64,000 bases of DNA from Blasia pusilla (taxonomy: Eukaryota > Marchantiophyta > Marchantiopsida > Blasiales). This document shows, piece after piece, positions 56,069-64,000 of this stretch. The notes below the pieces were generated by a model that saw only the letters and a list, made by a program, of their open reading frames with translations, was not told where the DNA came from and did not search any database. The translations under genes and the position numbers were made by a program. The first letter of the stretch is position 1. Each line of letters opens with the position of its first letter. Location of the stretch: positions 8,370,001 to 8,434,000 of the forward strand of contig CM114271.1 of the NCBI GenBank assembly GCA_050084515.1, given 5' to 3'.

Positions 56069-56959
56069 ATGGAGTATTCCTCAACAACAATCACAAGCGA
56101 GAAGCTAGACAAGCAAAATTACAATGTCTGGAAGTTTTGCATGAAAAAATTTCTCATGGATCAAGAACTATGGGAGCTTGTCACAGGTAATGAGGCCAAG
56201 CCAGAAGGTGACTCAACAGACTTGAATGTTCGCGCTTGGAACAAATGCGCAAGGCAAGTAATCCACTACATTTCAATAACGATCAGTTCGCCAATGATAG
56301 GTCACATCCAAGATGTTGATATTCCGAAGGAGGCCTGGGATGCATTGGAAAAGTTGTTCCAGACATCTACAAAGGCCAGAAAGATTCAATTGAAATATCA
56401 ATTGAACGAAGTGAGGAAAGGATCGTAGAGCATCAATGATTATATTTTGAGTATCAGACATATTGTTCATTAGTTGAATAGGATTGGAGTCACAATAGAA
56501 GATGATGATCTGATTTTATTCACTCTTCAAGGCCTTCCAAAGGATTACAAGTCCTTTGAAACCTCTATCTCTATGAGAGAGAAGTATCAAACCTTTCAAG
56601 AGTTAGTTCCTCCGTTGATCGGTGAAGAGATGCGCCTAGTAGGCAGCGGTAGCTTGTCTAGTCTGCAAGAGAGTGCGCTATTTGCAAATTATGGATCAAA
56701 CACAGGCAGGGGTCCTGGAAGAAACTTCCATGGTCGTGGTGGATATCAAGCATATGGAGGAAGAGGCACACAATATAACGTCACTCCATCAACTACGAAC
56801 CAGTACCACACACAATCACAAGGTGGTGATGGTGGAAACCGTTGGGATCGAGATCAGCAGCAAAGGGTCCCTGGATCTTGCAATTATTGTGGGATAAAGG
56901 GTCACTATGCAAAGTTTTGCTTCAAGAAGAAGGCACATATGAGAACAGGAGCCTTATAG
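56069..56959 (+). pseudogene. Copia B gag
   Basis: Starts MEYSSTTITSEKLDKQNYNV. The UBN2-type gag core follows (HIQDVDIPKEAWDALEKLFQ), then a TAG at 56426-56428, and the frame resumes to 56959. A Gly/Arg/Tyr-rich tail and the knuckle CNYCGIKGHYAKFC (C-x2-C-x4-H-x4-C) are intact. Confidence 0.9.
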
Positions 56960-57081
56960 CAATAAAACTATGTGGAGTAACAACACCAAGAGCATTACCA
57001 AGAACAACAACATTCACAAGCGGAGCACCTTTTGGTCATGACTCATCATATGGGAGCAATGGTCAAGAAAGACTCAACAAT

Positions 57082-58435
57082 AGATTGGTACATTGACTCT
57101 GGTGCATCAAATCATATGACCTCACAAGCAAAATAGTTCAATAGTTTGGAGCCGGTAAAAGATCTTGCAATTGTGGTGACAGAAGATGGCACTCAACATC
57201 ATATCACGCATACCGGTAAAGTTCCAATAGCATCAAATGGTATTTTTACTCTTGGAAATGTTCTCTATGTTCCTACCATTGCAAGAAATCTGATCTCTGT
57301 AGAACAGATAGTAGAACACGGTTATCAAGTGAAGTTTAACGCAAATGGTTGTTTCATTGAAACAATGGATGTCCAGACTACGATAGCCAAAGGAACTAGA
57401 TCTGGCAGAATGTTCAAATTAGATGTTTCTATGCCAAAGATTCAAACAACAATGTATGGTCAAATCGGCCAACAAGTCACAAATCTAAATATGTGGGATA
57501 AAAGAATTGGACATATGAATCTTCAAAGATTACAGAGTCTTTCATCATCTAATATGGTAATAGGACTCCCTAAATTAGCGAGTCCCGCTACGTTAGAGGT
57601 ATGTCCTTCTTGCCAATTTGGAAAATAAGCTAAATTTCCTTTTCCAAAGCAAGGTAGAAGAGCATCCAAGATATTGGAGTTGATCCATAATAATATGTGG
57701 ACAACATCACAACATAGTCTTAGTGGTTTCCAATACTTTGTTTCTTTTATTGATGACTTCTCTAGGTATATATGGGTATACTTTCTGAAAGCCAAGTCAG
57801 AGGTATTCTCAATGTTCCAAACATTCAGAGTTCTAGTAGAGAAGCAGAGTAGACAACACATTTTGAAATTGCGTTGTGATGGAGGAGGAGAATATCTTTC
57901 AACAGAGTTTGATGACTATTTACGTGAGAATGGCATCCAACGTCAAGTGACTTGCCGTTACACTCCACAACAAAATGGAATGGTTGAGAGGAAGAATCAA
58001 CATATTGCTGAAGCGGCAGGAGCTATGCTGAATGAGAGGAACATGCCTAAGGTGTATTGGGCAGAGGTTGTAGCATGTGTAGTCTTCTTAATCAACCGAA
58101 CTCCAAGAACATGAGTTCATGATAAAACTCCATTCAAAGTCTTCACAGGAAGTAAAGCTGATTTTTCCTTCTTGAAAGTATTTGGCTGTATTTGTTATGC
58201 TCATGTTCCTTCTAAGAGACGTCAGAAATTAGACCCCAAGTCTGAAAGATGCATCTTCATTGGATATGCTGATGGAACTAAGGGATATAAGTGTTACATT
58301 CCATCCTCTAGGCAACTTATTATTAGTCAGGATGTTGTCTTTGATGAGCTAAAGTCATGGTTTGCTCTATTTGAGCCTATTCCACCTCTAAACTTGCTTG
58401 TTGAGGGGGAGAATATGACTATAATCCAATAGACA
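57082..58435 (+). pseudogene. Copia B protease and integrase
   Basis: Protease active site DWYIDSGASNHMTS with an intact DSGA (57095-57106). The GAG-pre-integrase region WDKRIGHMNLQRLQSL and CPSCQFGK follow, then a TAA. The integrase core at 57674-58114 has YFVSFIDDFSRYIWVYFLK, CDGGGEYLSTEFDDYL and TPQQNGMVERKNQHIAEAA. The C-terminal part at 58172-58432 has FLKVFGCICYAHVPSKRRQK and GYADGTKGYKCYIPS. Confidence 0.92.
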
Positions 58436-59760
58436 TTGTCTTCAACTTCCCCAAGTACTAGTGTAGGATTAGGAGAGGTCCTAGATTCATCAGTTAAATC
58501 TGTGAGTCCATGGACGGGAAGAGTACATATTCAGTATGTTGACACTAGTCAGAGCTCGAGTCAAGTGTACGAGGCATCTACCTCTGAACAACAACTTGGT
58601 AGATCAAGTAGAGTTACACATCCAGTTCATAGATTCATAAATGAAGGTTTCCTTGCGACACATCATGCATATTTGATGACTACCCTTCAAGAGCAAGAGC
58701 CGAGTTGTTTTGAAGAAGCTGTGAGTAAAGCCGAATGGATTGAAGTTATGGAGGAAGAGCTTGTTGCATTAAGACATCAACAAACATGGAAGCTGGTTGA
58801 TATACCTTCTGGTAAGGAAACTATTGGTTGCAAATGGATTTACAAAATCAAGCGCAATCACGATGGTACAATTAACAGACACAAAGCGAGATTGGTGGCT
58901 AAGGGCTATGCATAATAATATGGTATCGATTATGAGGAAACATTTAGCCCTGTTGCAAAGATGGCGACTACGAGAACAGTGGTTACAGTTGCAGTAAGTA
59001 AGAAATGGACATTACATCACATGGACATCAAGAATGCCTTCTTGAATGGAGATCTATACGAGGAGGTATATATGACTCAACCACCTGGATATAAGCATAC
59101 CAAGCTTCCATTTTGTGTATGCAGGTTGAAGAAAGCTCTATACAGGCTCAAACAAGCTCCAAGAGCTTGGTATGGGAAGATTACATACGTCCTACAAGAT
59201 TTGGGTTTTAGGTATGTGATTTTGACTCCTCGTTATATGTCTTGAGAGGACAAGATCATACAGTTCTCATTGTATTGTATGTTGACGATCTATTGATTAC
59301 TAAGAGTACTGAAGAAATGGTAGAACAAGTCAAGCTTAAGTTACAAGCAAAATTTGATATGAAGGACTTGGGAGAACTCAAGTACTTCCTTGGTATTGAG
59401 TTTATCAAGGTTGGAGAGAGCATGTGGTTACTACAAGGACAATATGCTCTTCATATGCTTTTAAAATATGGTATGACGGCTTGTAAGCGAATCTCTACAC
59501 CGTTGGACCAAAGCGTGAAGCTAAGAGTGGATGAAGGAGGGATGCTTGCAGATTCTAATATGTATAGCGTATGGTTGGAAGTTTGATCTATCTAACTATA
59601 ACCAGACTAGATTTGAGCTATGCTGTTGGCCTAGTGAGCCAGTTTATGCAAGCATCTCGAAAACCTCACCTTGATGCTGTGGGGAGGATTATGCGATATG
59701 TGAAATTCTCTATTCAATCCGGGCTTCAATTTGAACCTTCTGCAAGTTTTCAATTATAAG
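58436..59760 (+). pseudogene. Copia B reverse transcriptase
   Basis: Frames 58436-58915, 58961-59245, 59242-59586 and 59571-59759. Motifs are [65 protein letters not shown] and the catalytic YVDD at 59278-59289. Two adjacent stops at 58912-58919 and frameshifts near 59225 and 59575 break it. Confidence 0.93.
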
Positions 59761-60203
59761 GATTTACAGATGCTGATTGGGCAGGAAGCTTGTCTGATCG
59801 ACACTCCACATCTGGTTATTCATTTACTTTGGGAAGCGCAGCTATAAGTTGGGCTTCAAAGAAGCAATCTATAGTTGTTTTATCTTCAACAGAGGCGGAG
59901 TACAGAGGAGCAACCAATGCAGCATGTGAGGCGGTGTGGCTTCATCAATTACTTGTTGAGATTGGTGTTAGCAACTTAGGACCTAGTGTAAAATATGCAG
60001 ACAATATTAGTAGCATCAAGCTTGCTAGTAACCCTGTGTTTCATGCTTGTACAAAGTATGGTGAGGTGCAATATCATTTTATTAGAGAAAAAGTGCTTGC
60101 ACGAGAAATTGATCTTGTGTATATAGATACAGATCAGAAAATTGTTGACATCTTTACAAAGGCATTGTCTAGAGATAAGTTTGAGATGTTTAGAAAGGAT
60201 TAA
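59761..60203 (+). pseudogene. Copia B RNase H
   Basis: Frame from GFTDADWAGSLSDRHSTSGY through SWASKKQSIVVLSSTEAEYR to YADNISSIKLASNPVFHACT and DIFTKALSRDKFEMFRKD. The catalytic Asp of DADW and the Glu of TEAEY are kept. The frame ends at the natural stop shortly before the polypurine tract. Confidence 0.92.
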
Positions 60204-60238
60204 GACGTTAGAGATATCAATATGAGCTTGAGGGGGAG

Positions 60239-60553
60239 TATTGAAGATTGAGTTATAGTCAAGCTCATGAGACACCTGAACTGCTATATTTGGTACTCAC
60301 ACGAAGTAGGGAAGCTTAATCTTGGTTAGTTAGCTAAGCACGATTATCTTAATTAGGGTTAGTTAATCATAGTTAGTCTAACTCGAGACTATGATTAAGA
60401 GTAGGGTTAGGGTTTCTTGTACATACCCTATATAATTGAGAAGAGGACCAACCTCCACTCATTCTCTCATTGTAAATTTCATTCTCCATGGTGGTGTGTG
60501 TGTGTGAGAGAGCCGTTTTCCACCAGTTATGCTTGTTTAGCAGTTTTTCCACA
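60239..60553 (+). repeat. 3' LTR of copia B
   Basis: 315 bp from tattgaagattgag to tttttccaca, directly after the polypurine tract gagggggag. Gypsy E gag resumes at 60554. Confidence 0.92.
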
Positions 60554-62549
60554 TCTCCGACCAAAGCTTCTTGGGCGAAGACAAAAAAAAGAAGAAGTCC
60601 CAACGAAGACAGACCGAGAAGAGGAGTGAGATCCATCCGGCCACAATAGCTCGGATAGAGAGAAGGATCACAATACCAAAGGGAACTTGCCTTCCCTCTC
60701 ACATGGCGGAAGTCCTATGAGTAGTGAAGACAACAAAGTACCAATGGCACACTCACAGAAGTCGCTGCTGAGGTACCCCACCTTTGCACGAAGCAAGCGA
60801 GATGATACAGATGAATTTATTCTAGAGTTTACCCACGTAGCAAAAGCGAATGGAGAAGGATCGGAGGAGGATCTTCTTAGAGTCTTTCCTGGACTCTTAA
60901 AGAAGTGTGCCAGTTAGTGTATGAGGGGATAGAAGCAAAATACCTAGAAACAATGACAGTTGCTAAAGAGTCTCTCCGCCCCCTACTATTGTAGAGGGCG
61001 GAGAGACTCATTAGCAATTGTCATTGCCTCTGCAAAAGCCTACGAGGCTTCGGAAAAATTCAAGAGGACGCAGAAGAAAAGACACCAAAGGAAGCGGACT
61101 AGCTCTTCATCCGAAGAGTCTTTGTCTTTGTCCAACTCTTCAGAGACTGTGTTGGGCAGTACTAGCAAAGATTGGGAGTCTAAGGAAGACTCCAAGGGCA
61201 AAAGCAAGAAGAAAGCAAGATGTCCAAAATGGTCTTTATCCTCAGGGAAAGGGCGTAAGGACAAGAGTGTGAGGCCGAAGAGCCGCAAATCACTGAGCCC
61301 CGTCCGCAAGACCAAGAAGGATGAGGAGAAGTCCGCCATCAGTGAATTGATGAAACAAATGGCCAAATTGAAGGTACACCTTGCGGCCCAGAAGGATCCT
61401 AGAAGAAGGTCGAGACTTTTGCGGCCTAACATATGGTGTAGTTCATGTGGAATGCAAGGGTATACAGTGCAAGAGTGCCCACTCCAACAAGATTTACCTT
61501 GGGTACAAGAAGACCCGTCTATGGAGGAGGGATGGTATGAAGCAGATTAGTGGTAGGGATGCTACACGGTCCAAGCATTTCCAAGGGCTAGTGCTCCTCG
61601 AAGCTGGATTCCCATATGTATACCGCCCAAGTATGGAGAGCAGAGGCCTCTACGACAGATTATGGGACCATAAATGTTCACCCCATCTTTCAAGAGAAAT
61701 TGTTGCTATAGTTGCGGGGCAGCCAATCAGTGGGCGAATAATTATCCAAACCCAAAGAGACCAATGGGGCTTAACCCCCTCTGTGGCAATTGCAATAAAG
61801 GAGGACACACTGCGGTGGAATGCTCAGAGCCTCAAGTTCCAAGGCTTTTGGTCAAATATGTAACTACTCCACCTGCGCCGGTAGAAGCCAAGAATGAGGT
61901 TAATGTGCAGCTAGTAAGAGTAAAAGATGTCATGTCACCAAAGGAGATCAAGAAGGTGAGCATTAAGGAAGAGGGATCTCCGATGAAGACTGATGAAGAG
62001 TCCTCAGATTGGCCTGAAGACATCCTCAATGAATCTTTGCAGTTGAGACACGGTCGAAGACCAAACAGACTGCAAGTGCGAAGACAAAAGAGTCTTCGTC
62101 TTCACAAAGTAAACCGGCTACGAAGAAGACAGCCGACATGTTTTGAGCAAGGAAGGTGATTTTGAAAGGCAACAAGGACCTGGATTTTGGTCGTAATCAT
62201 CCAAAGTATTCCCATCATGAGATGGAGGAGCAGGTCCGCAACCAAGTCCATGAAGAGCGAACAAGTGGAGCCTTACCTAAAGAGTCCTCGACCAAGCAAG
62301 AAGAACCAAGGGTGGAGACCTTGGTTGCTTCCCCTCTGGTGATGGAGGCATATGACTTGCAACCAGTTTGGCAAACATATCACCATTATAGCTACTCATG
62401 GATAATCCCATTTATGGGAAGATTTTGCAACAGTGGAAAGTGGGACGCAAGAAGAAGATAGGAGGAAAGAAGCTCCCAATGGTGGATCTGTTCCGCGTAG
62501 AGGTTGAAGACCTTAGAGCCTCAAAGGTGGGAAGTGGAAATTGAAGTGC
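60554..62549 (+). pseudogene. Gypsy E gag, continuation after copia B
   Basis: Capsid start DEFILEFTHVAKANGEGSEE (60810-60880), matching element D. 60960-61550 has a Ser/Lys-rich segment and the degraded knuckle CSSCGMQGYTVQEC (His replaced by Tyr). 61674-62159 has CYSCGAANQWANNY and an intact CGNCNKGGHTAVEC. 62156-62461 has SPLVMEAYDL, parallel to the end of D gag. Several frameshifts. The similarity ends where the inverted LTR starts. Confidence 0.87.
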
Positions 62550-64000
62550 TATAATGTACAACTCTAGGAAAGAGGTACTCTTTGTATTGCAAAGTACTAA
62601 GTTCGTTCCCAAGAGACCACCGTTTCTGCATAAAGAGAGGTTTTATAAGAAATAACAAGATTAACTCCTTCTTCAATGATTTTACTGACTAACTACAATG
62701 ACACTATCTTTACAAGTACAAAAGAATAATAGGATTTTCTTCCCTCTTAGAAAAGAGTCTTCTCAATTGCACACAAAGACTCTTTCGAATTTGCAATAAC
62801 AAAGCTCCACGAAGACCTCAAAGAGACCTCAAGAATGGGGGCTCACTCTACTTAGGTTGATGGAGCCCTTATCCGTGGGGGGCCCATGGCCACGTCCATA
62901 AGGCAGGCTTCGTCCCCATTGAGCGGGATCAAGCCTGCGCAGGATCTGTATGGCGGGCTCGCACAAGGCTTGCATGGTGGCCTGGAGGCGGGTTCAAGGC
63001 CCGCAAAAGATGGGTGCAAGGCCCGCCCGCAAGGAGTATGGCAGGCTTGAGGCCCGTAACGGACGTGCATGGCGGGCCGAGGGCAAGCTCCTCCTTGCAT
63101 GAGACGTGAGCGTAGGCTTGATCCCGCTCTGAATCTGTCATAGCAGGTTACTCACTGTTTAACTGCTTTCCTACGCTCTTCTTAATTATCTTATGGATTT
63201 CCAAAACTACGAGACTCAACTCTCATTCCTACTGCAGCCCAATAGGATCCACATTCAATTCCGCACATCAGAAAGCATGAGAAAAGACTCTTCTTGTGCA
63301 TCAAAGAGTGGAAAGAACTAGAAAGTATTACAAGCTTCAAAAAGTAAAAGACTCTTAAGCTTGGATCATCCCTTGACAACCTATTCACACAATCCTCACA
63401 AGTATTGGAAATTCCAGACTCCAGGGAATTATCCCTCTTCATCTGCTCAGTCACAAGTATTTGGAAGATTCAAGACACCAGGGAATGACCCCTTCTTCTA
63501 CTAATGTGCTCTTTAAATAGTCTTTACAATTTCTGAATGATCTTCCTATTCTAATCTAGAATTCTAATTGATAATCCTTACCTACCCTATTAATATTCCC
63601 AACCCTCCATCTTCCCTAGACGGTTGGTTGCTCTGGCGATTCATTTCAGCTCCCTTTAAACTGTTGCGCTGCTCCATTTTCGGCTTTCAAAACCGCCATG
63701 ATGGTTCATTCTTCACAGTTTTTGTAGTCCTTATCTTCACTATCCTATCTTCACGCCAAGACTCTTATCCTTTTGTCATCGCAAAGAGTCATCCTTTCTA
63801 CTTTCTTTCAATCCGCTGCCTTCAAAGCATTTCCTATCTTTCTATTCCTATCCTTCATACACCTTTCCGCGTCCTGAAGACTCTTTGACCTCTTCCGCTT
63901 CTTTGAGTTCTTAGTCCTTGCTCTTGAGTCTTCGCTCTTTATTCTTCATTCTTTGTACCCAGTCTTTGCACAAAGACTACCTTCATTCTTCTTTACAAAG
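62550..64000 (-). repeat. Inverted LTR of the gypsy E family, running out of the window
   Basis: Reverse complement of the E LTR, starting (plus strand) with tataatgtacaactc where the E LTR ends in its complement. No primer site or polypurine tract lies to its left, only E gag. It is therefore most simply the outer end of a second, oppositely oriented E-family element inserted into E. It contains an extra GC-rich insert at about 62856-63130. Confidence 0.85.
62856..63130. mobile_element. GC-rich hairpin insert (MITE-like) inside the inverted E-family LTR
   Basis: About 275 bp absent from the E LTR at 53406-54842, inserted after the LTR sequence that reads gacagattca on the minus strand. Within it GAGCGGGATCAAGCCT occurs at 62921-62936 and as a perfect reverse complement at 63114-63129. 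This gives terminal-inverted-repeat-like arms around a GC-rich core of degenerate aggcccgc units. There is no coding capacity. The arms reach the insert border on only one side, so the MITE assignment is uncertain. Confidence 0.55.

Larger units (their letters stand above)
55239..60553 (+). mobile_element. Copia element B (Ty1/copia), near full length with both LTRs
   Basis: LTRs 55239-55553 and 60239-60553 (315 bp each) are clearly similar. The primer site tggtatcacagcg at 55554 is one base off the initiator-Met type, and the polypurine tract cttgagggggag is at about 60227-60238. Gag, protease, integrase, RT and RNase H are in copia order. Flanking 5-mers are tcttc (left) and tctcc (right), a possible target duplication with one change. 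It is nested in the gag of gypsy E and closely related to copia A. A handful of stops and frameshifts disable it. Confidence 0.95.
53406..62549 (+). mobile_element. Gypsy element E (5' LTR and gag), interrupted by copia B
   Basis: 5' LTR 53406-54842, then the primer region gaattttggcatcgctgccg, similar to the TTTGGCGCC type. Gag runs at 54921-55238 and resumes at 60554 after the copia B insertion, continuing to about 62549. There an E-family LTR in opposite orientation abuts, so the RT and later part of E are not in the window. Gag is related to that of element D. It is inserted into the gag of chromovirus F. Confidence 0.88.

Noticed and set aside
55234-60558. Exact target-site duplication of copia B
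   Set aside because: The flanking 5-mers tcttc and tctcc differ at one base, so only a possible, mutated duplication can be claimed.

Overview
The window looks like nuclear DNA of a land plant. Two genes with plant-type sequence sit in a dense bed of decayed, nested LTR retrotransposons. One is a many-exon gene for the nuclear cap-binding subunit CBP80/ABH1. The other encodes a plant-type methylthioribose-1-phosphate isomerase fused to a plant-type methylthioribose kinase. The Ty1/copia primer sites match initiator-Met tRNA and the chromoviruses carry chromodomains, which also fits a plant. The Ty3/gypsy elements with a DNA methyltransferase and a PHD finger make me suspect a non-seed plant, but the species cannot be fixed from the sequence.

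Layout. 1-7739 (minus): 15 exons covering the first 636 codons of CBP80; the 3' end lies outside the window. Intron 2 holds a truncated copia LTR-gag piece flanked by a 161-bp duplication that copies part of exon 2. 7740-9340: upstream intergenic DNA. 9341-14286: decayed copia element A without its 3' LTR. 15049-17575 (minus), 18274-21625 (plus) and 36062-38175 (minus): three fragments of one gypsy family whose combined order is protease, C5 cytosine methyltransferase, reverse transcriptase, RNase H, integrase, PHD finger. 23316-25030: a gypsy pol piece of another lineage. 25031-33273: gypsy element D, with gag, RT and RNase H but no visible integrase; about 1.9 kb of extra ORFs fill that place. 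33274-36061: 3' end of chromovirus G (integrase, chromodomain, LTR). 38200-39290 (minus): a broken protein-kinase-like pseudogene. 39300-43800: mostly non-coding DNA with small repeats.

43823-46369 (plus): the intact, intronless isomerase-kinase fusion, which would supply two consecutive-intermediate enzymes of the methionine salvage (Yang) cycle in one 848-residue protein. 47927-53405 (minus): chromovirus F. It is interrupted by gypsy E (53406 onward), which is itself interrupted by copia B (55239-60553). The right end (62550-64000) is an inverted LTR of the E family, probably another insertion into E.

The two host genes look intact in the parts seen. Every retroelement carries stops, frameshifts or truncations. 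The most unusual observations are the writer-plus-reader gypsy family (methyltransferase and PHD finger) and the fused salvage enzyme.
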